From Thiorhodococcus minor (GTDB taxonomy: Bacteria; Pseudomonadota; Gammaproteobacteria; Chromatiales; Chromatiaceae), in assembly GCF_010820565.1 (NCBI RefSeq), contig NZ_JAAIJQ010000006.1, positions 1 through 64,000 on the forward strand: a stretch of DNA of 64,000 nucleotides, in the 5' to 3' direction. How positions within the stretch are numbered: position 1 is the first letter of the stretch; the number at the start of each line of letters is the position of its first letter. The translations under genes were made by a program, and so were the position numbers. The notes beneath the pieces were generated by a model that searched no databases, was not told the DNA's origin, and saw only the letters and a program-made list of their open reading frames with translations. Positions 1-9,120 of this stretch are shown piece by piece.

Positions 1-882
1 CAGCAGCTCTTGCCCCGAGAGGGTCATGACCTTGCGGCGATCGCCGTCGCGGTAGTCCTTGTAGCTCAGCTCAACGGCGTCCCCATCGAAGTGGAGCAGG
101 CGGCTGTCACTGAGGGCGGTGCGGTGGCTGTAGCGCCCCAGATAGTCCACGACCGTCTCGGTGTGCACCAGGCAGGGCTTGGAGTAGACCACCCACTCGG
201 TGCCCATCAGGCTGTCGAGCACCCGGTCGATCTCCTTGGGGTCGCTCAGCCGCGGCAGGCGCCCGGCCTCAACGGCCCGGCGCAGACGGCTGACGAAACC
301 GCCGCGGACGTGTCTGGACAGCGCCCGGACTGGGAACAGATAGGTGCTCTTGGCCGGATGCCATTCACCTGTCGCGGAGCAAGCCCCGCCGGGCACCAAG
401 CAGTGCAGATGCACATGGCGCGTCAGCGTCTGCCCCCAGGTATGCAGCACTGCGGTCATGCCGAGTTGCCCATCCAGGCGTTTGGGATCGGACCCGAAGG
501 CCGAGAGGGTTGCCCACACGCTCTCGAACAGCAGGTCGTAGATCGCCTTGGGATGGACCTCGACCCAGCCATTGAGCATCGAAGGCAGGGTGAACACGAC
601 ATGGTGGTAAGTCACCGGCAGCAGCGCCGCGCGTTGTTTCTCGCACCAGTCCAAGGACGCTCGGCGCTGACAGCGTGGACAGTGGCGATCGCGGCAGGCG
701 TGATAGCAGACCGCCTCGGCCGCGCACTGATCGCAGCTCAGCGCCAAGCCGCCGAGGGCGGCGGTGCGGCAGTCCTGGACATGGTGACAGACTTGCCACT
801 GGCGCGGGCTCAGGGTCTGGGTGGTGGCCAGATCGTCGAGACAGGCGCGGATCACGGCTTGCAAGGAGGCCGGCTTAGTCAT
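1..882 (-). CDS. IS91 family HUH (Y2) transposase, 3' part missing
   Basis: Rolling-circle transposase that nicks and rejoins single DNA strands. 294 codons are visible from ATG 880-882; the frame stays open to position 1, so the C-terminus lies outside the window. Residues 32-71 are rich in Cys and His (C38, C50, C53, C59, H61, C63, H67, C68, C71), the zinc-ribbon domain of this family. H158-L-H160 is the metal-binding HUH motif. Y247 and Y251, spaced as Y-L-G-R-Y, are the paired catalytic tyrosines. The start overlaps the stop of the upstream tyrosine recombinase (ATGACTAA), so the two are probably translationally coupled. All visible catalytic residues are intact. Confidence 0.9.
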   Translation of the reverse strand, partial: MTKPASLQAVIRACLDDLATTQTLSPRQWQVCHHVQDCRTAALGGLALSCDQCAAEAVCYHACRDRHCPRCQRRASLDWCEKQRAALLPVTYHHVVFTLPSMLNGWVEVHPKAIYDLLFESVWATLSAFGSDPKRLDGQLGMTAVLHTWGQTLTRHVHLHCLVPGGACSATGEWHPAKSTYLFPVRALSRHVRGGFVSRLRRAVEAGRLPRLSDPKEIDRVLDSLMGTEWVVYSKPCLVHTETVVDYLGRYSHRTALSDSRLLHFDGDAVELSYKDYRDGDRRKVMTLSGQELL

Positions 883-1723
883 GGGTCACCTCCAACTGGG
901 CGATGATGTCCAGCGCCCCTTCGCCCTCACGGGCACTGGGCAGCCAATGCACGTAGCGCAGCGTGGTGTGGATGCTCTGATGCCCGAGCAGGCGTTGCAG
1001 ACGCTGCACCGGTAGGCCGGCCGCGAGCTGATGCGTCGCATAGGCATGGCGCAGCCCATGAATGCCACCGACCTTGTGCACCCCGGCGCGCTGCTTGGCC
1101 TGCGTGAACGCCTTCTGCAGCGTGGTCGGTGAGAGCGCCGTGCCGCGACGTCCGGCAAACAGCCACGCGTTCGGGCGATAGGCGCGCCAGTAGGTGCGCA
1201 ATTGCGTGAGCAAGGTCGGCGAGAGTGGAACGAATCGATCCTTGGCGCCCTTGCCCTGCTCCACGCGCAACAGCTGGCGCTCCCCGTCGATGTCGGCGAC
1301 CCGCACCGCCAGCACCTCGCTCAGGCGCAGCCCGCAGCCGTAGCAGAGCGTCAGCATCATGCGCTGGCGCGCATCGCGACAGGCTCGCAGGATGGCCGCG
1401 ACCTCTTCGCGCGTGAGCAGCTCCGGGATGCGCTGCGGGCGCTTGGGCAGCGTCACCTCCAGATTCACCGCGGGCCAGTCCAGGACCTCCAAATAGAAAA
1501 AGCGGATGCCGTTGTAGAACAGCCGCACGCTGGCCGGAGCCAGTGCACGCTCGCGCACCAGGTGCTCGAAGTACGCGCGCAAGTCCTCCGGTGCAAGGCA
1601 ATCGGGCGCGCGGTGGGTGAACTTCGCCAGATCCCGCACGGCGGCGAGATCGCTCTCATGGGTGCGCGGGGAGAAACCATGCATCTGCATGGCCACGATC
1701 ATGCGTTGACGCAACGCTGTCAT
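875..1723 (-). CDS. tyrosine recombinase / phage integrase family protein
   Basis: Site-specific recombinase of the XerC/integrase type, 282 residues, encoded upstream of and overlapping the IS91-type transposase. The N-terminal SAM-like core-binding domain is followed by the catalytic domain. Counting from ATG 1723, the catalytic residues visible are R133 (in GLRLSE), H222-x-x-R225 (in HGLRHAYATH), H248 (in LGHQS) and the nucleophile Y257 (in TTLRYVHW). This start is preferred over ATG 1759 because a purine-rich GAGGA lies a suitable distance upstream and the protein then begins MTALRQRM. All key residues are present, so it looks functional. It probably belongs to the mobile element rather than to a host Xer system. 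Confidence 0.88.
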   Translation of the reverse strand: MTALRQRMIVAMQMHGFSPRTHESDLAAVRDLAKFTHRAPDCLAPEDLRAYFEHLVRERALAPASVRLFYNGIRFFYLEVLDWPAVNLEVTLPKRPQRIPELLTREEVAAILRACRDARQRMMLTLCYGCGLRLSEVLAVRVADIDGERQLLRVEQGKGAKDRFVPLSPTLLTQLRTYWRAYRPNAWLFAGRRGTALSPTTLQKAFTQAKQRAGVHKVGGIHGLRHAYATHQLAAGLPVQRLQRLLGHQSIHTTLRYVHWLPSAREGEGALDIIAQLEVTHD

Positions 1724-1792
1724 CGTCCGGTCCTCTGGCAACGACCCCGATTGGGGCATGGCGAGTGTGGACGACGAGGCGTGGAAGCGCTG

Positions 1793-3265
1793 TCAGGCGC
1801 GGGCGAGTGATGAGCGTCCGCAAAGCCCCGCGGAGCGGATTAGTTCAACGACGCTTATGCTGCGCGCGGCATAAGCGTCGTTGTTGGTGAGCGGCCACTG
1901 CGGATTCTCCAGCACCCGGAAGATCGCCTCCCAGTCGTTCCACAGCTCGACGGCCAAGGCGCGCGTCTTGGCGTGACGGTGCCCGAGCAGACGCACGCAG
2001 GCGGCGTGCAGCTCGGCGAGCAATGCGGCATGGATTCGCGGCAAATCGCCCGGCGGCCCCTCACGCGCGGCATGGATTGCGCCGATCAGGGTATCGAAGG
2101 CGTCTTGAACCTGATGCCCGAAGGCTTGCGCCTCGCGATCGTCGCTATCGATCAACCCCTGTGCTTTGCGCGTGAGGTGCGCCCAGCAGCGCAACCGCTT
2201 GGGCAGATGGCGGTAGGCTTGCCAGCCATCGCTCATCAGCCAGCCGTCGAAGCCTGGCAGCAGGCGATCGAGCAGCGCGCGCCCACGCTGGGCGACCATG
2301 AAGAGGGTGACGGTGGTGCTGGTGAAGACCCACAGCCAGAGCAGCTCGGCGCCTTGCCACCAGGAGGTCTCATCGGCATGGAGAAGGTCGCTGGCGACGA
2401 CGGCGTCGATCAGCTCGGCTTCGAGCGGCGTGACGGCCGCGGCGGCCTCGCGCAGGGTTTGATCCAGGGTGCCCACGCTCACGCTCAAGGCGAGCCAGTC
2501 GTGGAGAAACTCGCGTATGCGCCGGCGCGACATCCGAAAGCGCAGGTGCAGCGCGACGATCAGCGTCGCCAGTCCTGGCCCGACCAGACGCCATTCGCTC
2601 AACGCCGCCGGTTGCAGGGTCGGATCCTCGACCTGGCCTTCACCAGGGCGGGCGCGGGTATGGTGAGCGCAGGCACAGCGGGTGTCGAAGAGACGATGGT
2701 CGGTGACCTGCAGGTGCAGACCCGGTTGCTCGGGATCGCCCCACACCAGATCGACCGATTGGAAGCCCGCGTAGGCGACACTCGCCGCCTCTGCCGGCAG
2801 GGCCTCGCCGCACGCCGCGCAGACCTCGGGACGATGCTCGCGCGTGCGCTGGGCCTTGAGAACCTGGGTGCGGCCGACACCCGGCGCGCCGGGTTGCTTG
2901 CCGGCTTTGCGCTTTGGCTTGTCGGTGTCGGCCGAGGCGGGCGCCGCATCGGAGGACGCGGCAGGCGCCTGCGCCGATGAGTCTGCCTCGGCGCTTGTCT
3001 CCTCGGGCGGCTCGTCGGCGTCGTCCGCCGCGGTGGTCGCCTCGGGGCTCGTCTCATCCGTCTCATCCTCATCCGACGACGGGCGATCCCAAGGCGCACG
3101 ACTGCTCGGCGGACGAGAACTGTTACTGGGGTTCTGCCGCAATCGCTCGCGCGCTTCCTTCAGGTCGTCCAACAGCCGTAGCGACAGACCACGCAGCTGA
3201 CCCTCGTCCAGGCTCTGGACGTAGGCTTCGTCAAGCTGGTTGAGGCTGTGGTCGCTCAGGTGCAT
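1793..3265 (-). pseudogene. IS66 family transposase (TnpC), C-terminus replaced
   Basis: The 490-residue frame starts at ATG 3263-3265. It has the IS66 layout: an N-terminal coiled segment, an acidic Ser/Thr/Ala-rich linker (about residues 60-120), a Cys4-type zinc finger (C149, C152, then C197 and C199), and the DDE core with D298 (HADET) and D346 (MSDGW). Family members continue after the N-N at 461-462 with A-E-R-x-L-R, which supplies the catalytic Glu. Here the frame reads D-A-Y-A-A-R and then about 25 unrelated residues, so the Glu is lost. The change occurs at the inverted repeat 1847-1882, consistent with insertion of the IS91-type element. No TnpA or TnpB gene lies upstream, as in the single-gene IS66 subgroup. 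Confidence 0.85.
1847..1882. repeat. perfect 14-bp inverted repeat at element junction
   Basis: AACGACGCTTATGC at 1847-1860 and its exact complement GCATAAGCGTCGTT at 1869-1882 are separated by 8 bases (TGCGCGCG). The repeat coincides with the point where the IS66-type transposase stops matching its family. It is a good candidate for the terminal hairpin of the IS91-type element. Confidence 0.75.
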
Positions 3266-4076
3266 CGGTCAGGGGCGCGGGATGGTGGTGCGGTGACTGG
3301 CGCGAACATCCTGATCCGAGCGGGGGCTGCCGGTCAAGAGGGGGGTCTCTGAACGCTTACTCTCGTTGATATCACAGTTCACGGATTTTCGCGACATTGC
3401 GGAAACACCCCTTGAAACGGAATGAGCTGCCTGTTCTAGCGCTTTGAACAGGACAATCCGGATTGGTAAGAGCGTCCGCTCGCAGGGCGGAACGACCGCC
3501 AAGTTAGGCGCCGCGAGCGGCTGCTTAGCTGAGTTTACATGCCGCTTGAGCGATTTGGCCAAGTGGCCGGTCATGGGCCGGAACGACCGCCGAGGTCGCT
3601 GTAGCTAGTGACAGCTTTCCGATGCTTACCGGCCACTGGAGCGGTTCGGCTCGGTGACCGCTCCTGGCCGACTCCGGGCGCTGAGCCCCCAGACGCCGGC
3701 GACCGGTAATGGGGCGCAGCCGTCACTCAGCGAAGCGGCTCGATCGGCCGGTAACCGCGTTTTGCAGTCTCCATGCGTCGGCTGTAGATAGGTTGGTTCG
3801 TTTCGCCGTGCTCCCGCGACGCCCGCCCCCTCTTGAGCTGGTAGGAAACAGTTACTCCAATCTTCCGCTGCGGATACAGTGGGTTACCGCTTCGTAACAG
3901 TTACCGACGAATTATAAGACACGCCTGCTTGTTCTACTCCATCCTAGAGGCGTCGGATGCCATCGGCACGGCGGCCGCCGAGATCTCCTCCGGCCTCTCG
4001 TGCCGTCGGCCCGAGATTCAGCGGCTTCGCTGGGCGGATGGCGCGCGTCATCGTCGCGGACGACGCGCAATTTTCC
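3266..4076. other. non-coding, repeat-rich stretch next to the IS remnants
   Basis: No convincing gene. A 101-codon minus-strand frame at 3269-3574 has no recognisable features. The outer end of the IS66-type element may lie near 3408, where the minus strand reads GTGTTTCCGCAATGTCGCGA; this is a weak guess. The 13-mer CGGAACGACCGCC occurs twice (3488-3500 and 3579-3591). A strong stem-loop lies at 3631-3669. The stretch looks like decayed mobile-element flank. Confidence 0.5.
3631..3669. repeat. stem-loop, near-perfect inverted repeat
   Basis: GGCCACTGGAGCGGT (3631-3645) pairs with ACCGCTCCTGGCC (3657-3669): GGAGCGGT/ACCGCTCC is a perfect 8-bp stem and GGCCA/TGGCC continues it after a 2-base bulge. 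The loop is 11 bases. There is no T-run, so it is not a clear terminator. Confidence 0.5.
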
Positions 4077-7000
4077 TCAGAGTCCGACTTCGATAGCCGT
4101 TTGGGTCGCCCCGGCGCGCCCGCTGAAGACCTCCAGGTCTTCGCGAATGAAGCCGCGGCAGCGCTCGCCGAGGGCGTCGCTGGGGCCAGTCAGCTCGGCG
4201 CGCAGATGGAGCTCGGGCTCGAGCAGCCAGATGCGCAGCCAGAGCCGGAGCGTCTTTGGCTCCGGCTTGCCCTTTGTCTCAAGGGTCAGCGTGAGCTCGA
4301 AGCAGGCCGTTGAGAGCCGTGGGCGGCCCGTCTCGATACGCGCCAGACTGCATCCCGGGTCCTGGCAGCGCAGTCTCAGGGCATAGCCCAGCTCACGGTC
4401 GCAGAGGAGCAGAACCATGTGCTCGATCTCGGCCAGGTGCCGCTGGGCGTCGCGCACCCTGTGCGGTGTCTCCACCTCGCTGCGGATCTGTGCACGCAGC
4501 ACTCCGCGCAGGCGATCGAATGCCTTGGGCAGGGTGCCCGAATGGAAGCCGCGCCGCAGGAAGCTGCGCAGGGTCTCGCCATGGCTTCCCACCACGGCCG
4601 GCTCGACCGGGGCCTTGGCCAGGTCGACCCGCGTCAGGGGCTGGAGGCCGCGTCCGAGCCCGAGGTCTGGCTGAAGACCGCCGTGATTGGCGGCGTAGAC
4701 CTTCCAGTTCTCCTTCAGCTCCCAGACCAGGAAGCCGCCCAAGCCCGGCAGCAGCAGCACCGTCAGGGTGACGAAGGGCAGGGCGATCCACTTGGGCAGC
4801 ACCGGCTCCAGCACGCCCACCAGGAAGCCCGTGATGAGGGGCAGGAAGGGCAGCATCAGCTTGTGGGCGATGGTGACCACGGGAAAGTGCTTGATGGGGT
4901 TGATCTGGGGCTCGACCAGCACGGTGACATAGAACTGGATCAGAGATTCCAGCAGACGCCAGACCGGGACCAGCAGAGACTTGAGGACGAGCTGGAGTCC
5001 TGATTCGCCCAGGTAGTGACTGAGCCGCTCCTCGATGCGATGGAGGCCTTGCTGGAAGCGCCGCGTCAGCTCTTTGAAGAAGCGCATCAGCTCGTTGATC
5101 AGGCCGAGCACCAGGGTCTGGTTGAGTCGGCGCACGAAGCGGGCGGAGGCGCTCGCCATGTCGTCCAGGAAGCGCTTGCCGGCCGGCGTGTTGCGCACAA
5201 GCACGCCGAGCGCCAGGGTCAGCGCGACCATGGAGACATTGGGCCGGATCCATTCGCCTTCGATCAGGCTGGCCAGCCCGAGCACGGGCAGCATGATGAC
5301 GGCTCCGATGAAGAAGGGCCGCAGCAGATTGCGGTCCAGGCCCCGGACGAGCTCCGTATCCAGCAGGCGGCTGACTGGGCGCCAGCGGAGGAGGCGGCGC
5401 AGCCCGTCGAACAGCAGTAGGCGCAGTCCCCACCAGAGTCCATGCAGGAGGCCACGCACGCCGATGCGTCCGATGCGCGTGTAGGCGATGGCGTTGAGCG
5501 CCAGCGCAATGCCGGTGACGGGGAGCAGGCCCGCGAAATGAAAGTCGGGCTTGCCCGACGAGAAGAGCGCGACGACGACGTCGAGCGTCTTGAGTCCGAG
5601 AAACGACAGCCCGAGCGGCAGGATGAGGTGGCGCAGCAGGAGCCGGCCTGGCGGGGTGCCGAAGAGCGGGGCGCTGAGCTGCTGCAGCCCCTTGATGTAG
5701 AGCTCGCCGCGCTTGTAGACGCCAGGGAGCGCCCGCGCCGCGCAGCGGTCGAAGCGCGCCAGGCGGTCGCCGCGCAGCAGCTCTCGCAGCGAGAGGTCGG
5801 GCAGGCGCAGGACGTTGCGCGCGACGATGTCGCGTGTGTCGGTGAACTTGAGGTGGCGCCGGTGCCTGATCACGTCCAGCAGCTCATGGAGCAGCTTGTT
5901 GAAGGCCACTTCCTCGCGGTGGGCGCTGGGCGCGAAGCCGGCGTCGCGCAAGGCGCGGCTCAGGTGCGGCTTGAGCTGCTGCTCCAGGTGGTCGGAAATG
6001 CGGCTCGAGAGTGTCCTCAGGGGGGCGGCGGATTGCTCCAGCTCGGCAATGGGCCAGCCGAGGCGCTCGACGCGGGCCAGCGCCGTGTCCAGGGCGCGCA
6101 GGGCTTTTAGGCTCGCCTGAAAGGGCAGGATCTGGCGGATGTGCAGCCGTCCGAGCGTCATCAGCGCGGCGAAGGGGCGCAGCTGATAGTAGGTCGTGCG
6201 GCTCTCGTGAAGGACGCGGTCGAGGTCCCTGAGGATGGCGCGACGGGTGCGCGCGCCACGCGAGCCGAGCATGCTCGTGCCGAGCCGCTTGACCAGGGTG
6301 CCAAGGGCGTCGCCATCCTCCGGGCTCAGTTTCCATTTGGCTGCGAGCAGATCGCTCAGCGCCTGCTCGGCGCCGAGTCTGCGCTGGGCAAGGGCGGCAC
6401 GCACTTGATGTGCCTCGGGCGCGCAGGGCTCGCCCATGGCCTGAAAGCGCCGCTCGGCGACGGCGAGGTAGCGGATGGCAGCGGCGTAGTGGTCCGCGAG
6501 CTCGGCGCGCTGGGCGCGCCGGACCGCGTGCCTGAAGAGCAGCAGATAGAGCTCGAGCCTGAGACCGCGCGCCGGTTTGGGCGCGGCAGCGCCTCGCCGC
6601 GGCAGCACGCGCAGCCCGAGCAGGACTTCCAGCAGAGGTGCGAGCGCGCCGAGGAGCCAGTCGCGGACGCGGATGCGCAGGCCGGTCCGCTGGAGCTGAA
6701 GCCCTTGGCGCAGGGCGGCAAGGCAGCGCGCCTCTGGCGCTCCCCTGTCCCGCGGCGCGAGGAGCGCCGGGTCGCCTGCGGCATCGGCCAGGCGCTGCTC
6801 CTCCTCAATGTCCCAGGATGAGCCCGTCGAGGCGCCCCTGGCCTGGGGCGGGCGAAAATCGGGATCCGAGCAGCCGTAGGGCAGTGCTTCGGGCAACAGC
6901 GGGTAGCGCGTCGGGTGGCCGCAGCGCTGCTCCGGGCGGGCATGCTCCAGCAGCTGGGGCAGGCGCCCCTTGGGCTTGGGCGGCGGGAGACCCAGACCGC

Positions 7001-7640
7001 TCGCGATCAGCCAGGCGTCCAGCTGACCCCAGTCGCGAATCGCGGGGAAGAAGAAGCCGCGGGCTCCGGGACAGAAGTAGCGCAGCCGCGTCACCAGCGC
7101 CACGAAGGCGCGGCAGAGGGTGGCGTCGTCGAGCCCGGCCGGGAGCACGTTGTCGCGCTCCAGGACCTCGCGGATCTCGGCGAAGCCGATGTCGCCGATG
7201 CGCGCGCGCAGCCCCTCGGGTCCATAGGTCTCACGGTCTTGGTTGTCGCGCCGCGCCATGTCCCAGGCGCGGCCGATCTCGCCCTCGAAGCGGCGCGCCC
7301 AGTAGTCGCGCAGCAGCCGGGTCATGCTGGCCTCGTCCGGCCTCAGGTCGACCGGCATGGGCAGCAGGATGATCTGCTCGGGGAGATTCAGGCCCTCGAT
7401 CACGGCGAGTGCCTCGGGATTCTCCGACTCCAGCCCGCGCAGGAAATCCGGGCAAGGCATCAGGTAATAGGGCAGAGGCGGGACCGAGCCGCTGTGTCCC
7501 AGCGTCTCGAGGTGCTCCGCGATGAGACGCTCCATGGCGCGCGGATGAAAGAGGAAGACCCCTTCCGCGGGCTTGAAGATGCGTGCGCGAAAGCGCCGCA
7601 TCGCGGATTCACTGGTGGGAGCGGAGGGCTGTGCAGACAC
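4077..7640 (-). CDS. large hypothetical multi-pass membrane protein (1187 aa)
   Basis: I do not recognise the family. The start is GTG at 7638-7640; an ATG follows 13 codons later. Residues 1 to about 660 are hydrophilic, with an N-terminal part rich in aromatic and Pro residues and then long Arg/Leu-rich helical segments (about 400-650). About residues 665-980 contain several hydrophobic segments (near 667-720, 775-815, 885-915 and 925-975) typical of an integral membrane domain, with a basic amphipathic stretch between them. After it comes a short motif-like segment, HGETLRSFLRRGFHSGTLPK (about 1018-1037), and a roughly 150-residue soluble tail. No signal peptide or enzyme motif is evident. 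The gene stands alone, with non-coding DNA on both sides. Codon use looks native, so it is probably an expressed lineage-specific protein. Confidence 0.75.
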   Translation of the reverse strand: MSAQPSAPTSESAMRRFRARIFKPAEGVFLFHPRAMERLIAEHLETLGHSGSVPPLPYYLMPCPDFLRGLESENPEALAVIEGLNLPEQIILLPMPVDLRPDEASMTRLLRDYWARRFEGEIGRAWDMARRDNQDRETYGPEGLRARIGDIGFAEIREVLERDNVLPAGLDDATLCRAFVALVTRLRYFCPGARGFFFPAIRDWGQLDAWLIASGLGLPPPKPKGRLPQLLEHARPEQRCGHPTRYPLLPEALPYGCSDPDFRPPQARGASTGSSWDIEEEQRLADAAGDPALLAPRDRGAPEARCLAALRQGLQLQRTGLRIRVRDWLLGALAPLLEVLLGLRVLPRRGAAAPKPARGLRLELYLLLFRHAVRRAQRAELADHYAAAIRYLAVAERRFQAMGEPCAPEAHQVRAALAQRRLGAEQALSDLLAAKWKLSPEDGDALGTLVKRLGTSMLGSRGARTRRAILRDLDRVLHESRTTYYQLRPFAALMTLGRLHIRQILPFQASLKALRALDTALARVERLGWPIAELEQSAAPLRTLSSRISDHLEQQLKPHLSRALRDAGFAPSAHREEVAFNKLLHELLDVIRHRRHLKFTDTRDIVARNVLRLPDLSLRELLRGDRLARFDRCAARALPGVYKRGELYIKGLQQLSAPLFGTPPGRLLLRHLILPLGLSFLGLKTLDVVVALFSSGKPDFHFAGLLPVTGIALALNAIAYTRIGRIGVRGLLHGLWWGLRLLLFDGLRRLLRWRPVSRLLDTELVRGLDRNLLRPFFIGAVIMLPVLGLASLIEGEWIRPNVSMVALTLALGVLVRNTPAGKRFLDDMASASARFVRRLNQTLVLGLINELMRFFKELTRRFQQGLHRIEERLSHYLGESGLQLVLKSLLVPVWRLLESLIQFYVTVLVEPQINPIKHFPVVTIAHKLMLPFLPLITGFLVGVLEPVLPKWIALPFVTLTVLLLPGLGGFLVWELKENWKVYAANHGGLQPDLGLGRGLQPLTRVDLAKAPVEPAVVGSHGETLRSFLRRGFHSGTLPKAFDRLRGVLRAQIRSEVETPHRVRDAQRHLAEIEHMVLLLCDRELGYALRLRCQDPGCSLARIETGRPRLSTACFELTLTLETKGKPEPKTLRLWLRIWLLEPELHLRAELTGPSDALGERCRGFIREDLEVFSGRAGATQTAIEVGL

Positions 7641-8090
7641 GTGCTCAGGGGCTCTCGAGGGCAGGGGTCGGTGTTGCGGCGGTGCGCCTAAGATGTGCGG
7701 GCTCGCCGGGGCTCTGCCGGATCATGTCGTGGTGATCCGTTTTCGCTATGATCCGGAGGGGAGTTCCGGGTTATACTCGCCAGCTTCGGTGGATTTCGGG
7801 ACGAATCGCACCCGCAACTGAGACGGGGATCATAGCACGCTGTCTGCGGATCCCTGGTCGGCAGCCTGCCCCGCCATCGCGGCGGGATGCTGCATCCGCG
7901 GCTGCCAAGCCGTGCGTCGGCGGTTGTGATGCGTCTGCCAGTGAGATGTCGATGAGAGACCGCCCTGACGTCTCTTCCGCATCAGGCTCGAAGGTGACGA
8001 GTCACCCGTGCTTGAGCGGGAGCAGCGATCGATCAGCGTCTCTCTAGAGGATGCACCGAGTCGATCTTTACGGAGCCTTGACCCTCGACT
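7641..8090. other. intergenic region without a recognisable gene
   Basis: This separates the minus-strand 1187-residue gene from a plus-strand small gene, so it should hold two divergent promoters. Short frames here are low-complexity and unconvincing. I could not identify a clear -35/-10 pair or a structured RNA. Confidence 0.4.
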
Positions 8091-8426
8091 ATGCACTATC
8101 GCGTCTTTTACTTATTCGACCGCTCTGGAGATTCGCTCTCGTCGGCCAGCGCCGTTGAGATGAGCGCCAAGGCCATCTGTGAGCAGCTGCTACCGAGGCT
8201 CCAGACCGAGGACGATTATCTGGGGATCATCGATGCCCAGGAAAATGTCTTGCAGGTGCTCTGCGAGCCCGCTGGGGGACGTTACTGGGTCGAGCTTCCC
8301 ATCGATGCCGCGAAGGCCTCTTACGGCCGCTATCTCAGCATCGACGAGCTCAAGGGGCTGATGATGGAGCTTCCCGAGGTGTTCGACCGCGAGGCCATCC
8401 CCGGCCTCGAGTATCGCCCCTGGTAG
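8091..8426 (+). CDS. small conserved-looking hypothetical protein (111 aa)
   Basis: An acidic, cytosolic-looking protein that starts MHYRVFYLFDRSGDS. It has no membrane segment or signal peptide. The pattern of alternating hydrophobic residues (YLGIIDAQENVLQVL, then RYWVELPIDAAKASY) suggests a small alpha/beta fold, and the C-terminus ends PGLEYRPW. I do not recognise a family. It is a free-standing gene, convergent with the DUF1566 gene, whose stop is 9 bases from its own. Upstream Shine-Dalgarno support for the start is weak (GGAG about 15 bases before ATG). It reads as real because composition and length are protein-like and no better frame overlaps it. Confidence 0.7.
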   Translation: MHYRVFYLFDRSGDSLSSASAVEMSAKAICEQLLPRLQTEDDYLGIIDAQENVLQVLCEPAGGRYWVELPIDAAKASYGRYLSIDELKGLMMELPEVFDREAIPGLEYRPW

Positions 8427-8435
8427 CCTTTGCAC

Positions 8436-8999
8436 CTAGGGCTCTTGAGCCTGCTTCATCTCGCCTCTGACCAGGCGGACGCGACCGCTCTGCGTCTTGC
8501 CGGCCCGATAGTACTGCCCCCCGAAGAAGCTGACGCACCAGGCGCGATCCAGGCCGCCGGTGTCCGTGGATGACGACCAGAAGAGACCCGACGGGGTATT
8601 GGGAAAGACCTGGGGGTTGATCGCCGGCCCGAAGTGGCAGCGCTCGACGATTGTCAGCAGCTCCTCGCCGCGCGGCAAGCGCCACTCTCCCCCCGCTTTC
8701 TCCGCAAGCTCCCGCGCCTTCTCCCATGAGACGGATTTGGCCCGTCCTCGGCAGCCGTTCGCCTCGGCTTCCCAGCGTTGTCCCTCGGCGCAGCGTCTCC
8801 ACTCCAGTGTGGTCTCCTCGTGCCGGATCACCGCGCCATCCTCCAACAAGCCAAAACCTTCCGAGGGCGTGGTTTCCTTCTCACCAGGTGCGCAGGCGTC
8901 CGTCGCGCTGGGGATGTCATCCGCGGCTAGGCACCAAGGCGGTAGCGCGGCGATCAGGAGGGTCAGACAGGCTCGGGGGAATAGGGCAGCGCTCGACAT
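8436..8999 (-). CDS. secreted DUF1566 (Lcl C-terminal-like) domain protein
   Basis: 187 residues with a cleavable signal peptide (residues 1-25, ending CLAADD). The DUF1566 fold is suggested by KARELAEKAGGEWRLPRGEEL, where W-R-L-P is the family hallmark, and by the later FWSSS and the closing G-R-V-R-L-V-R strand. Such domains are related to the formylglycine/C-type-lectin-like fold and usually sit in exported proteins of unknown role. Four or more Cys residues in the mature part suggest disulfides in the periplasm. It is transcribed away from the 1413-residue gene, and the 121-bp gap between them probably holds both promoters. Confidence 0.8.
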   Translation of the reverse strand: MSSAALFPRACLTLLIAALPPWCLAADDIPSATDACAPGEKETTPSEGFGLLEDGAVIRHEETTLEWRRCAEGQRWEAEANGCRGRAKSVSWEKARELAEKAGGEWRLPRGEELLTIVERCHFGPAINPQVFPNTPSGLFWSSSTDTGGLDRAWCVSFFGGQYYRAGKTQSGRVRLVRGEMKQAQEP

Positions 9000-9120
9000 T
9001 GGGCTGTGGATCCTCGGGGATTCGTGACGGATGAGGTTGCGCCGGACTCAAGCCTGGCTTGCGCCGGCTTCGTGGCGGATCCAACATAGCGCGACCGGCT
9101 CGCCAGGGGAGGCCAATCTT

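Larger units (their letters stand above)
1..1882 (-). mobile_element. IS91-type element with tyrosine recombinase, cut by left window edge
   Basis: On the minus strand a tyrosine recombinase gene is followed, with overlapping reading frames, by an IS91-type Y2 transposase gene. The pair is a known arrangement in a branch of IS91-like rolling-circle elements. The transposase continues past position 1, so the far end of the element is not visible. The near end is placed at 1847-1882, where a perfect inverted repeat sits exactly where the similarity of the neighbouring IS66 transposase to its family breaks off. The exact terminus is inferred, not proven. Confidence 0.7.

Noticed and set aside
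10-906. 298-codon plus-strand frame at the left edge
   Set aside because: It is antisense to the IS91-type transposase, whose zinc, HUH and Y2 motifs are unmistakable on the minus strand.
3269-3574. Possible 101-residue gene upstream of the IS66 transposase (TnpB?)
   Set aside because: No similarity to TnpA or TnpB, low-complexity basic composition and position in repeat-rich DNA.
7748-8047. Possible 99-residue plus-strand gene
   Set aside because: Ser/Arg/Pro-rich translation without hydrophobic core pattern; no ribosome-binding site; likely chance frame.
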